NCBI RefSeq assembly: GCF_002080455.1
Contig: NZ_CP020555.1
Coordinates: 6,422,501-6,486,500 of the forward strand
Source: Streptomyces sp. Sge12
GTDB taxonomy: Bacteria; Actinomycetota; Actinomycetes; Streptomycetales; Streptomycetaceae
DNA length: 64,000 nucleotides
Direction: 5' to 3'
Below the pieces are notes generated by a model that saw only the letters and a list, made by a program, of their open reading frames with translations, was not told the DNA's origin and made no database searches. The translations under genes were made by a program, and so were the position numbers. Below are positions 16,286 to 24,780 of this stretch, one piece after another; position 1 is the stretch's first letter, and the number at the start of each line of letters is the position of its first letter.

Positions 16286-18438
16286 CCGAGACCCGGTCCG
16301 AGCAGGTGCTGCGCGTCGACGCGTACCCGACCCACGAGGTGGGCGGGTACCGCGTCCGGGCGGGCAAGCCGTTCCCCTTCGGGGCCAACGTGGTCCCCGG
16401 CGGGGTCAGCTTCTCCGTCTTCTCCGACCAGGCGACCAGCATGACGCTGGTCATCTACCAGCGCGGAGAAGCCGACCCCATGGCCGAACTGGAGTTCCCC
16501 GAGGAATTCCGCACCGGCAGCGTCTTCGCCATGACCGTCTTCGGCCTCGACCACGAGAACATCGAGTACGGGTACCGGGCCGACGGCCCCTACGACCCGG
16601 TCACCGGCCACCGCTTCGACGCCCGCCAGGTGCTCTCCGACCCGTACGCCCGGCTGATCGCCGGCCGTGACGTGTGGGGCGTGGAGCCCGACCGCAGCCG
16701 CGGCTACCAGTACCGCTCGCGCGTCTGCCTCCAGGACTTCGACTGGGGCGACGACACCCCGCTGGGCATCCCCGCCGAGGACCTCGTCGTGTACGAGACC
16801 CACGTGCGCGGCTTCACCCGGCACCCCTCCTCGCAGGTCACCGCACCCGGCACCTTCGCGGGGCTGCGCGAGAAGATCCCGTACCTGAAGGAACTCGGGA
16901 TCAACTGCATCGAGCTGCTCCCGGTGTTCGAGTTCGACGAGAGCGACAACCCGCGCACCAACCCGGAGACGGGCGAGCAGCTCTTCGACTACTGGGGCTA
17001 CAACACCGTCTCGTTCTTCGCGCCCAAGGCCGGCTACGCGGCCACCGGACGCTACGGCATGCAGGGCGACGAGTTCCGCACCCTGATCAAGGACCTGCAC
17101 GCGGCCGGCATCGAGGTCATCCTCGACGTCGTCTTCAACCACACCGCCGAGGGCAACGAGCAGGGCCCGACGATCTCCTTCAAGGGGCTCGACAACGCCA
17201 CGTACTACATGCTCACGCCCGAGGGGTACTACTTCAACTTCAGCGGCACGGGCAACACCGTCAACTGCAACCACCCCGTCGTGCGCAACTACGTGCTCGA
17301 CTGCCTGCGCCACTGGGTCGCCGACTACCACATCGACGGCTTCCGCTTCGACCTCGCCGCGATCCTCGGCCGGGCCCTGGACGGCACACCGCTGCCCAAC
17401 CCGCCGCTGCTGGAACTGCTCGCCTACGACCCGGTGCTGCGGCACACCAAGCTCATCGCCGAGGCCTGGGACGCCGGCGGCCTCTACGAGGTCGGCAACT
17501 TCCCGGCCTACGGCCGCTGGGCCGAGTGGAACGGCAAGTACCGCGACACCGTACGCCGCTGGCTCAAGGGCGACTCCGGGGTCACCGGCGAGCTCGCCAC
17601 CCGCATCGCCGGATCCCCCGACCTCTACTCCAGCCGCGGCACCGCGGCCTCGGTCAACTTCCTGACCGCGCACGACGGCTTCACCCTCGCCGACCTGGTC
17701 TCCTACAACGACAAGCACAACGGGGCCAACGGCGAGAACAACAACGACGGTGCCAACGACAACAACAGCTGGAACTGCGGGGCCGAGGGGCCGACCCAGG
17801 ACCCCGCGATCAACGCGCTGCGCACCCGGCAGATGAAGAACGCCCTCGCCATCCTCTTCACCAGCCAGGGCATCCCGATGCTGCTGGCCGGGGACGAGGT
17901 CGCGCGGAGCCAGCAGGGCAACAACAACACGTACTGCCAGGACAACGAGCTCTCCTGGTTCGACTGGGACCAGGTCGACGACAACGCCGAACTGCTCCGG
18001 TTCACCCGGGAGATGATCGCCTTCCGGGGGCGCCACCGCGAGCTGCGCTCCACCGCCCACCCCACCGGGCAGGTCCGGGAGCACCTCGGCCTGCCGGACA
18101 TCAGCTGGCACGGGGAGCGGGCCTGGCAGCCCGACTGGTCCGACGGGAGCCGCCTGCTGGCGGTGGCCCGCTGCGGCACCGGGGACGACGACGTGGTGTA
18201 CGTGGCCATGAACTCCCACTGGGAGTCGCACGACCTGGAACTGCCCGCCCTGCCGGGAGGCCGGAGCTGGCACCTGTTCGCCGACACCGGGGCCGCGGCA
18301 CCGCACGACATCCGCACCCCGGGCACCGAGCAGGAACTGGACAACGCCGGGAAGTACCTGATCGGCCCGCGCTCGGTCGTGATCCTGGTGGGCCGCACCA
18401 ACGACCCCGGCGATCGCGACGACCTCGACACGCCCTGA
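16282..18438 (+). CDS. glgX: Glycogen debranching protein GlgX (isoamylase-type)
   Basis: A 718-residue GH13 enzyme hydrolysing alpha-1,6 branch points of limit-dextrin glycogen. An N-terminal CBM48-like domain (about 20-130) precedes the (beta/alpha)8 barrel. The conserved regions are DVVFNHTAEG, the nucleophile Asp in DGFRFDLAA, the acid/base Glu in LIAEAWDAGG and the transition-state Asp in TAHDGFTLADLV. The length is normal for GlgX. It is unusual for its setting: glgX normally lies with trehalose or glycogen genes, but here both neighbours are STAS genes, with a 4-nt overlap upstream and a 16-bp gap downstream. Stress-coupled glycogen turnover is a reasonable inference. Confidence 0.93.
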   Translation: MTETRSEQVLRVDAYPTHEVGGYRVRAGKPFPFGANVVPGGVSFSVFSDQATSMTLVIYQRGEADPMAELEFPEEFRTGSVFAMTVFGLDHENIEYGYRADGPYDPVTGHRFDARQVLSDPYARLIAGRDVWGVEPDRSRGYQYRSRVCLQDFDWGDDTPLGIPAEDLVVYETHVRGFTRHPSSQVTAPGTFAGLREKIPYLKELGINCIELLPVFEFDESDNPRTNPETGEQLFDYWGYNTVSFFAPKAGYAATGRYGMQGDEFRTLIKDLHAAGIEVILDVVFNHTAEGNEQGPTISFKGLDNATYYMLTPEGYYFNFSGTGNTVNCNHPVVRNYVLDCLRHWVADYHIDGFRFDLAAILGRALDGTPLPNPPLLELLAYDPVLRHTKLIAEAWDAGGLYEVGNFPAYGRWAEWNGKYRDTVRRWLKGDSGVTGELATRIAGSPDLYSSRGTAASVNFLTAHDGFTLADLVSYNDKHNGANGENNNDGANDNNSWNCGAEGPTQDPAINALRTRQMKNALAILFTSQGIPMLLAGDEVARSQQGNNNTYCQDNELSWFDWDQVDDNAELLRFTREMIAFRGRHRELRSTAHPTGQVREHLGLPDISWHGERAWQPDWSDGSRLLAVARCGTGDDDVVYVAMNSHWESHDLELPALPGGRSWHLFADTGAAAPHDIRTPGTEQELDNAGKYLIGPRSVVILVGRTNDPGDRDDLDTP

Positions 18439-18454
18439 CCGAAGGAGACCAGAC

Positions 18455-18766
18455 ATGCCGCTTTCCGTGTCCCTGAGCATCGAGGGCGACACCACCGTGA
18501 TCGAGCTGACGGGCGAGCTGGACGCCAAGACCGCCCCGGACTTCCACCGGACCATCGAGAAGGCCGCCGGCCACGGCACGCACACCGTGGAGATCAGGAT
18601 GGCCGGCGTCGGCTACATGGCCAGCGCCGGACTGCGCTCCCTGGTCTTCGCCCAGCAGAAGGTCGCGAACGACGTCACCATCAAGGTGGTCGGTGCCATC
18701 GAGCCCGTGTCCCGGACCATCCGGACCGCAGGGCTCGACCGCAGCATCGTTCTCTCCGATGAGTGA
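18455..18766 (+). CDS. STAS-domain anti-sigma factor antagonist 2
   Basis: A 103-residue SpoIIAA/RsbV-like protein (LSIEGDTTVIELTGELDAKTAPDF). The phosphoacceptor is probably S57 in GYMASAGLRSLVFAQQ. It is clearly different in sequence from the first STAS protein. AAGGAG precedes the ATG at 18455. The GTGA overlap with the following ATPase gene suggests this protein is the direct partner of that kinase, with the first STAS protein as a second input. Confidence 0.9.
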   Translation: MPLSVSLSIEGDTTVIELTGELDAKTAPDFHRTIEKAAGHGTHTVEIRMAGVGYMASAGLRSLVFAQQKVANDVTIKVVGAIEPVSRTIRTAGLDRSIVLSDE

Positions 18767-19236
18767 CCACCGTGACTGACATGGTCGAACGGGCGAGGAC
18801 CTCCCGCGTGCTGGACGTGCCCGCCACGGTGGCGGCACTGGGTTCCATCGCCTCGTTCGTCCTGCGGCTGGCCGGAGCGGCGGGCCTGGACAAGGGCGCC
18901 ACCTACCGGCTCCGGCTGGCCGTTGACGAACTGGCCACGAACGTCGTGATGCACGGGTACCGGGGCGGCGACGGACGGATCACCGTCCGCGGCCGCTCCG
19001 GCCCGGACGGGGTGCAGATCGTCATCGAGGACTCCGCGCCCCCCTTCGACCCCGTCGAAGGCCGCCTGCCGCCCGCCCCCGGGGTTCCCCCGCAGGACCG
19101 GCGGATCGGCGGCCTCGGCATCCACCTGGCGCTGACCAGCGTGGACGAGTTCGGCTACGCGCACAGGGACGGCCGCAACATCAGCACGCTGACTGTGAAG
19201 GCTGAGGGGACGGACCGATGCCCTCCACGACCGTGA
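18763..19236 (+). CDS. RsbW/SpoIIAB-like ATP-binding anti-sigma factor (serine kinase)
   Basis: A 157-residue GHKL/HATPase_c protein. The N-box is LAVDELATNVVMHGYRGG, and G-box material follows in VIEDSAPPFDP and RIGGLGIHLALTSVDEF. Such proteins sequester a sigma factor or another partner and phosphorylate STAS antagonists. No sigma-factor gene lies in this window, so the target is either encoded elsewhere or is not a sigma factor. The GTG start overlaps the STAS gene and its 3' end overlaps the phosphatase gene by 19 nt, forming a tight four-gene switch. Confidence 0.88.
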   Translation: MTTVTDMVERARTSRVLDVPATVAALGSIASFVLRLAGAAGLDKGATYRLRLAVDELATNVVMHGYRGGDGRITVRGRSGPDGVQIVIEDSAPPFDPVEGRLPPAPGVPPQDRRIGGLGIHLALTSVDEFGYAHRDGRNISTLTVKAEGTDRCPPRP

Positions 19237-20477
19237 TCATCCTCGACGCGTCCCCGCCACCACCGCAGGAACTGCTCGACGCCCTGCGGACGATGGACGC
19301 GTCGCTCGTCACCCGCACGCTGAAGGAGCTGCGCGAAGGCCCGCTGGAACTGCTGCCCGTCGCGGACGTGCTGCTCGCCCCGGCGGAGTCCGACGGGGCG
19401 GCGATACGGATGGCCGTACGCCGGCTGCGCCGCTGGGCGGGAGCCCCCATCGTGGTCGTCTGGACCGTTGCGGAGTTCGCCGCCCTGGAGGAACACGTCC
19501 GGATCGGGCACGACTACCTCGTACCCCCCTTCCTGCCCGCCCTCGTCGGAGCCCGGCTGCACAGCTGCTCGGAGCGCGCCGGACTCGGCCGCACCCTGCG
19601 GGAGGCCGATGCCCGCGCCGAACTCATGGGCTACGAGAAGGAGCTGGAGATCGGCCGGGAGATCCAGGCGGGCTTCCTGCCCGAATCGATGCCCGTGCCC
19701 GACGGCTGGGAGATCGACGTGCGGTTCCGTCCCGCCCGGCAGGTCGCGGGGGACTTCTACGACGTCTTCGAGATCTCCCGCGGCCGCCGTCTCGCCGTCG
19801 TCGTCGCCGACGTCTGTGACAAGGGGGTCGGAGCCGCGCTGTTCATGGCGCTCATCCGCTCCCTGCTGCGGCACACCGCCCAGAACAGCGGCCTGCAGCA
19901 CCTGGTCGCCGCCGGCCGCGCCGGAGGCAGCCGGCGGATCCCGGTCGTCGGCGCCACCCCGCTGCTCAACGCGGTCACCGCCACGAACGGCTACCTCACC
20001 CGCAACCACCTGCGCCAGGGCTACTTCGCCACCCTGTTCTTCGGGGTGCTCGACCCGCTCACCGGCAGCCTCGTCTACATCAACGGCGGCCACAACCCGC
20101 CCCTGCTGCTGCCCGCCGACGGCAGCCCGCCCGTCGCACTCGATGTCACGGGACCCGCCGTCGGCGTCCTGCCCGACTGCGTCTACACGCTCGGCTACGC
20201 CCAGCTCGACCCGGGCGACACCCTGTTCGCCTTCACCGACGGGGTCCCCGAGGCCCGCTGCCCGGACGGGCGCTTCCTCGGCGACGACCGGATGCTGGAA
20301 CTGCTCGCCGGGCCACCGTCCAGCGGCAAGGACCTGGTCGACCTGATGGACCTGGCGGTGCGCGAGCACACCGGCGCCGCCGAACAGCACGACGACGTCA
20401 CCATGCTGGCCCTGCACCGGCCACGCGCGGCGCGGGGGCCGCACGTGGACGGCGCCGGCACCAGGGTGGTGGCGTAG
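19218..20477 (+). CDS. PP2C/SpoIIE-type serine phosphatase with degenerate receiver-like N terminus
   Basis: A 419-residue phosphatase that would dephosphorylate the STAS antagonists. The PP2C metal-site motifs are complete: VAGDFYDVF, VADVCDKGVGAALFM, NGGHNPPL, FAFTDGVPEA and HDDVTML. The first 125 residues resemble a receiver fold, but the segment at the phosphoacceptor position is VLLAPAESDG rather than a normal LLD, so it is probably a pseudo-receiver. A helical linker (ELMGYEKELEIGREIQAGFLP) joins the two parts. An insert containing AGRAGGSRR lies between two PP2C motifs. The next gene starts immediately after its stop. Confidence 0.9.
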   Translation: MPSTTVIILDASPPPPQELLDALRTMDASLVTRTLKELREGPLELLPVADVLLAPAESDGAAIRMAVRRLRRWAGAPIVVVWTVAEFAALEEHVRIGHDYLVPPFLPALVGARLHSCSERAGLGRTLREADARAELMGYEKELEIGREIQAGFLPESMPVPDGWEIDVRFRPARQVAGDFYDVFEISRGRRLAVVVADVCDKGVGAALFMALIRSLLRHTAQNSGLQHLVAAGRAGGSRRIPVVGATPLLNAVTATNGYLTRNHLRQGYFATLFFGVLDPLTGSLVYINGGHNPPLLLPADGSPPVALDVTGPAVGVLPDCVYTLGYAQLDPGDTLFAFTDGVPEARCPDGRFLGDDRMLELLAGPPSSGKDLVDLMDLAVREHTGAAEQHDDVTMLALHRPRAARGPHVDGAGTRVVA

Positions 20478-21239
20478 ATGACCCGCACCATCGTCGTGCA
20501 CTCGCACCGCGGTGGGACGGGCAAGTCCTCGGTACTGGCGAACCTCGCGCTGCTCATCGCGGCCGGGGGGCGCCGGGTGGGGGTGGTCGACACCGATATC
20601 CAGTCACCCACCCTGGACCTGCTGTTCCGCCTGGGCCCCGGCGCCTCCCTGACCGACTACCTGCTCGGCCGCTGCGAGATCGAGGCCACCGCCCAGCAGG
20701 TGGGCGGCCGTTTCGGGGTGGGACACGAGGGGCTGTACGTCGTACCGGCCCGGACCGGCACGGCGGCGCTGCGCGAGATCATGGCCGTGGGCTACGACGT
20801 GGGGCTGCTGCCGGAGGGCTTCGAACGGCTGGCCGCCCACCACGCCCTCGACGTGCTGCTGCTCGACACCCACGCCGGGCTGAACAACGAGTCGGTGATC
20901 GCCATGGCGAGTGCCGACGTACTGATGATCATGGCGCGGGCCGACCGGATCGACCTCTCCGGGGTCGAGGAGACCATCGCCCTCGCCGGGCGCCTGACCT
21001 GCCGCCGGACCCTGGTGCTGAGCATGGCCCCCGAAGGCATCGACCGTCAGGAGGCCCGGCGGCGCACCGAGGCGGTCTACGGGGCGCCGCTGGCCGGAAT
21101 CCTTCCGTACTCCCCGGAAATGGCCGCCCTGTACGGGGAACGCATATTTGCAGAAGCCCACCCCGACCACCCACTGGTCGGTGAATTCCGCACCATCATC
21201 GCGGCGTTGGACGCACGTGACGAAGTATCACGGGCCTGA
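20478..21239 (+). CDS. MinD/ParA-type P-loop ATPase
   Basis: A 253-residue SIMIBI-class ATPase. A deviant Walker A motif lies at HSHRGGTGKSSVLANL (about 8-23). Switch I is VDTDIQSPTLDLL, and Walker B-like LLLDTHAGLNN lies near residue 130. Relatives position cell machinery or insert metal cofactors. The conserved ABC-type signature is absent. It starts directly after the PP2C stop codon, linking it to the signalling module. A role in localising the switch or in maturing the downstream molybdenum enzyme are both possible. Confidence 0.8.
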   Translation: MTRTIVVHSHRGGTGKSSVLANLALLIAAGGRRVGVVDTDIQSPTLDLLFRLGPGASLTDYLLGRCEIEATAQQVGGRFGVGHEGLYVVPARTGTAALREIMAVGYDVGLLPEGFERLAAHHALDVLLLDTHAGLNNESVIAMASADVLMIMARADRIDLSGVEETIALAGRLTCRRTLVLSMAPEGIDRQEARRRTEAVYGAPLAGILPYSPEMAALYGERIFAEAHPDHPLVGEFRTIIAALDARDEVSRA

Positions 21240-21309
21240 CGCCACCCCCCTTACGCCCCCCGCGGGTGGCGTGTTGAATCGGCAGCGAATCCAGAACAAG
21301 GAGAGAATC

Positions 21310-22050
21310 ATGAAGATTCTCGTCGTCATGACGGCCAAAGCCACACTGCATCTGCTCGACGGCGAACAGCACCCCTCGGGATTCTGGGCCGAGGAATTCG
21401 TCGTGCCCTTCACGCTCTTCAAAGCGGCCGGACACGACGTGGACGTCGCGACGATCGGGGGCAGGGCGCCGACGGTCGACCGGACGAGCATCGACCCGCA
21501 GTTCCTCCAGTGGGTCCGCCCCCAGGGTTCCCCCGACGAGGATGCGGCCAACGCCGCCGAGTACGTCCGCGTCATCGAGAACACCCCCCAGCTGAGGGCC
21601 CCCCTCGCCCTGGAGGGCCTCACCGAGAAGGACATCGCCGACTACGACGGCGTCTACGTCAGCGGCGGCCACGGCGCCATCGGCGACCTGCCCAAGTCCG
21701 ACGAACTCGCCCAGATCCTGCGCTGGGTCATCGCCCAGGACAAACCGCTCGCCACCGTCTGCCACGGCCACACCTCGCTGCTCGCCCTGCGCGACGGCGA
21801 AGGCCGCTGGCCCTTCGAGGGCTACCGGATGACGGCCTTCTCGCACAACGAGGAACTGGTCACCAACATGGCCGGCCGGCTCCCGCTGATCCTCGAGGCC
21901 GAACTCACCCGGCTCGGCGCCCGCTACGAGAAGGCCGAAGCGATCTGGGACTCGCACGTGGTCGTCGACCGCAGGCTGACGACCGGCCAGAACCCCTACT
22001 CCTCCAAGGCCCTCGCCGAGACCTTCCTGACGCAGCTTGCGAAGGTCTAG
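21310..22050 (+). CDS. DJ-1/PfpI family protein 3 (Hsp31-like)
   Basis: A 246-residue class I amidotransferase-like protein. The nucleophile is C151 in ATVCHGHTSLL, with acidic E28/E29 in FWAEEFVVPF and the conserved GGHGAIGDL loop. It resembles Hsp31/glyoxalase III-type members more than the other two copies here. The start at 21310 follows AAGGAGAGA. The 70-bp gap before it is the largest inside the locus, so an internal promoter is possible. Confidence 0.87.
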   Translation: MKILVVMTAKATLHLLDGEQHPSGFWAEEFVVPFTLFKAAGHDVDVATIGGRAPTVDRTSIDPQFLQWVRPQGSPDEDAANAAEYVRVIENTPQLRAPLALEGLTEKDIADYDGVYVSGGHGAIGDLPKSDELAQILRWVIAQDKPLATVCHGHTSLLALRDGEGRWPFEGYRMTAFSHNEELVTNMAGRLPLILEAELTRLGARYEKAEAIWDSHVVVDRRLTTGQNPYSSKALAETFLTQLAKV

Positions 22051-22080
22051 TACCCCCGCACCCGACACCGGAAGGCAGCC

Positions 22081-23565
22081 ATGACCAAGCGTGAGCTGAG
22101 CGGCCAGCCCCTCGCCAATCCCGGGAAACTGTTCATCGGCGGCGCATGGGTTCCGGCCCGGGACGGCCGCACCGAACCGGACATCAGCCCCGTGGACGGG
22201 CAGGAGATCGTGCCGGTGGCCCAGGCCGCCGCCGCCGACGCGGACGCGGCCGTCGCCGCCGCCCGCACGGCGTACGAGGAAGGCCCCTGGAGCAGACTCT
22301 CCGCCCAGGAGCGCGCGCTGCGGCTGAACCGGGTCGGTGAGCTCATCGAGCGCGACCTGGAGGAGATCGCCCTGCTGGAGACGGTGGACATGGGCAAGCC
22401 GTTCGCGTTCTCCAGCACGGTCGACGCCCCCATGGCCGCCCAGCTCATGCACTACTACGCCGGGGCGGTGACCCGCGTCGACGGCTCCTCGCGCGCCCCG
22501 GCCGGCGGCCAGCTCGCCTACACCCTGCGCGAACCGCTGGGCGTGGTCTGCGCCATCACCCCGTTCAACTTCCCGCTGCTGCTGTCGATGACGAAGATCG
22601 CGCCGGCGCTGGCCGCGGGCAACACCGTGGTCCACAAGCCCTCCCCGGCCACCCCGCTCACCGCCCTGAAGATCGCCGAACTCTTCCAGGAGGCGGAGAT
22701 CCCCGACGGGGTGCTGAACGTCATCACCGGCCCGGGCGTGGAACTGGGGGAGACCCTCACCGGCCACCCCGACATCGACAAGATCGCCTTCACCGGCTCC
22801 ACCTCGGTCGGCCAGACGATCATCCGCAAGGCGGCCGGCACCCTGAAGAAGGTGACGATGGAGCTCGGCGGCAAGTCCGCCAACATCGTCTTCGCCGACG
22901 CCGACCTCGACGCCGCCGAGGAACTCGCCTTCTTCGGCATCTACTACAACAAGGGCGAGATCTGCACCGCCGGCTCCCGGCTGCTGCTCCAGCGCCCCGT
23001 CCACGACGAGATGGTCGAACGGCTGGTCCGCCGGGCCGCCGCCCTGAAGCCCGGCGACCCGCGCGACCCCGCCACCCTCTTCGGCCCGCTGGCCCACCGC
23101 GGACAGTTCGACAAGGTCAGCTCCTACATCGAGGTCGGCGAGAAGGAAGGCGCGGTCCTGCGCACCGGCGGCAGTGGCTGGACCCCCGAAGGGGCCTCCA
23201 GCCAGGGCCTGTACTTCCTGCCGACGATCTTCACCGGCGTCGACAACGGCATGCGGATCGCCCAGGAGGAGATCTTCGGCCCGGTCCTGTCGATCATCCC
23301 CTTCGACACCGAGGAGGACGCCGTGCGCATCGCCAACGACAGCGCGTACGGCCTCGCCGCCGGCGTCCACACCAAGGACCTGCGGCGCGCCCACCGGGTC
23401 GCCTCGCAGATCAAGGCCGGCACGGTCTGGGTCAATTGCTACAACCAGTACGACCCCGCCGTGCCCTACGGCGGCTACAAGGCCTCCGGCTACGGCCGCG
23501 AGTGCGGCCCCGAGTCGCTGGAGAGCTACACCCAGACCAAGTCGGTCTGGATCGGCATGGACTGA
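22081..23565 (+). CDS. Aldehyde dehydrogenase (NAD(P)+-dependent)
   Basis: A 494-residue ALDH superfamily enzyme oxidising an aldehyde to a carboxylate. The motifs are complete: TPFNFPLLLSMTKIAPALAAGN, FTGSTSVGQ, the catalytic Glu in MELGGKSAN, the nucleophilic Cys in NKGEICTAGSRLL and EEIFGPVLS. The length is standard. It lies 30 bp after the third DJ-1-like gene. It could take the aldehyde released by the TPP decarboxylase. The physiological substrate is unknown. Confidence 0.93.
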   Translation: MTKRELSGQPLANPGKLFIGGAWVPARDGRTEPDISPVDGQEIVPVAQAAAADADAAVAAARTAYEEGPWSRLSAQERALRLNRVGELIERDLEEIALLETVDMGKPFAFSSTVDAPMAAQLMHYYAGAVTRVDGSSRAPAGGQLAYTLREPLGVVCAITPFNFPLLLSMTKIAPALAAGNTVVHKPSPATPLTALKIAELFQEAEIPDGVLNVITGPGVELGETLTGHPDIDKIAFTGSTSVGQTIIRKAAGTLKKVTMELGGKSANIVFADADLDAAEELAFFGIYYNKGEICTAGSRLLLQRPVHDEMVERLVRRAAALKPGDPRDPATLFGPLAHRGQFDKVSSYIEVGEKEGAVLRTGGSGWTPEGASSQGLYFLPTIFTGVDNGMRIAQEEIFGPVLSIIPFDTEEDAVRIANDSAYGLAAGVHTKDLRRAHRVASQIKAGTVWVNCYNQYDPAVPYGGYKASGYGRECGPESLESYTQTKSVWIGMD

Positions 23566-23624
23566 GAGCGCGACCGGACCGCGCCCCCCACTGCGACCGA
23601 TACCCCCCCTTCCGAGGAGCGGCC

Positions 23625-24239
23625 ATGCGGACAGGCATCATCGGCACCGGACGGATCGGCTCGACCCTCGCCAGGATCCTCGTGGCGGCAGGACACCAGG
23701 TCGTCCTCGCCCATGCCCGGGGCCCGCAGACCCTCGGCCCGCTCGTGGCCGAGCTGGGGCCGGCGGCCTCGGCGGCGCACCCCGCCGAGGCCGCGGCCCG
23801 GGCCGAACTCCTGGTGCTGATGGTGCCCTTCGGGGGCGTCCGCGGGCTGCTCCCGCCGCACGCCGTGCAGGACAAGGTGCTGGTCGACGCGACGAACGCG
23901 TTCGGCGGCCCCGGAGCGCCCGCCGACCTCGGCGGGCGCGGCTCCAGCGACCTGGTCGCCGAGTGGTATCCCGGCGCCCAGGTCGTGAAATCACTGAACA
24001 CCATGCATTACGAAACCCTCGCCGTCGCCGGCACCGCACCCGGAGAACGCCTGGCACATTTCACCGCGGGCGACGACGTGAAAGCGAAAGAAATCGTCGC
24101 GGGAATCATCACGGATCTGGGATTCGCGCCCGTGGACACCGGCCCGTTGCACTCCGGAGGAATTCTCCAGCAGCCCGGCGGGCCCCTTTTCAACCGGCCG
24201 CTCACGGAAGCGCAGGCGCTGGCATGGATATCACACTGA
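23625..24239 (+). CDS. NADPH-dependent F420 reductase-like Rossmann protein
   Basis: A 204-residue protein with the N-terminal dinucleotide fold GIIGTGRIGSTLARIL and the family segments AELLVLMVPFGGV, VLVDATNAF and VVKSLNTMHYETL. These are typical of the COG2085 group, which includes F420H2:NADP oxidoreductase. Many members have unknown substrates. The frame is open well upstream, but ATG 23625 has GAGGAG 6 nt before it and begins exactly at the fold. Its 3' end overlaps the 2Fe-2S subunit gene by 16 nt, so it could pass electrons to or from the molybdenum hydroxylase. Confidence 0.82.
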   Translation: MRTGIIGTGRIGSTLARILVAAGHQVVLAHARGPQTLGPLVAELGPAASAAHPAEAAARAELLVLMVPFGGVRGLLPPHAVQDKVLVDATNAFGGPGAPADLGGRGSSDLVAEWYPGAQVVKSLNTMHYETLAVAGTAPGERLAHFTAGDDVKAKEIVAGIITDLGFAPVDTGPLHSGGILQQPGGPLFNRPLTEAQALAWISH

Positions 24240-24775
24240 AAGTGAACGGAAGACCCGAGCAGTTCTCGGCGCAGCCGAACGAGCTGCTCGTGGAACGGCT
24301 CCGCGACGGCCTCGGGCTGACCGGCACCAAGGTCGGCTGCGACACCGGCCAGTGCGGCACCTGCGTCGTCCGCCTCGACGGCAGGTCCGTCAAGAGCTGC
24401 CTGGTCCTCACCGCCTCCGCCGCCGGCAGCGAGGTGGCCACCATCGAGGGCGAGACCACCCGCGGCGGCGATCTCACCGGCCTCCAGGAGGCGCTGCGCC
24501 AGGAGCACGGCACCCAGTGCGGCTTCTGCACCCCGGGCATGGTGATGGCCCTGGGTGAACTCGTCGAATCCACCGCCGGCGGCGAGGCCCCCACCGAACC
24601 CGAGATCCGCGAGTGGCTCACCGGCAACCTGTGCCGCTGCACCGGCTACCACAGCGTCGTACGGGGCGTGCAGCGCGCCTGCGCGGCCGCCCGCGCCGAG
24701 GCGCCCGCCGGCGCCGCCGGCCCCGCCGAGTCCGCCGCCGTCGCCGCGTCCGGCGCTGCCGCACAGGAGGTGTGA
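24224..24775 (+). CDS. Molybdenum hydroxylase small subunit, [2Fe-2S] (CoxS/XdhS type)
   Basis: A 183-residue iron-sulfur subunit. The N-terminal plant-ferredoxin-like cluster uses C39, C44, C47 and C59 (GCDTGQCGTCVV). The helical C-terminal cluster uses C99, C102, C137 and C139 (CGFC and CRCTGY). It ends with an Ala-rich tail. The start at 24224 lies inside the reductase gene. The order S-L-M differs from the common M-S-L order of cox operons. Confidence 0.93.
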   Translation: MDITLKVNGRPEQFSAQPNELLVERLRDGLGLTGTKVGCDTGQCGTCVVRLDGRSVKSCLVLTASAAGSEVATIEGETTRGGDLTGLQEALRQEHGTQCGFCTPGMVMALGELVESTAGGEAPTEPEIREWLTGNLCRCTGYHSVVRGVQRACAAARAEAPAGAAGPAESAAVAASGAAAQEV

Positions 24776-24780
24776 GGGAC

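Noticed and set aside
16129..18585. 818-codon open frame opposite glgX and the second STAS gene
   Set aside because: Compositional shadow. Both sense-strand genes show complete catalytic or phosphoacceptor motifs.
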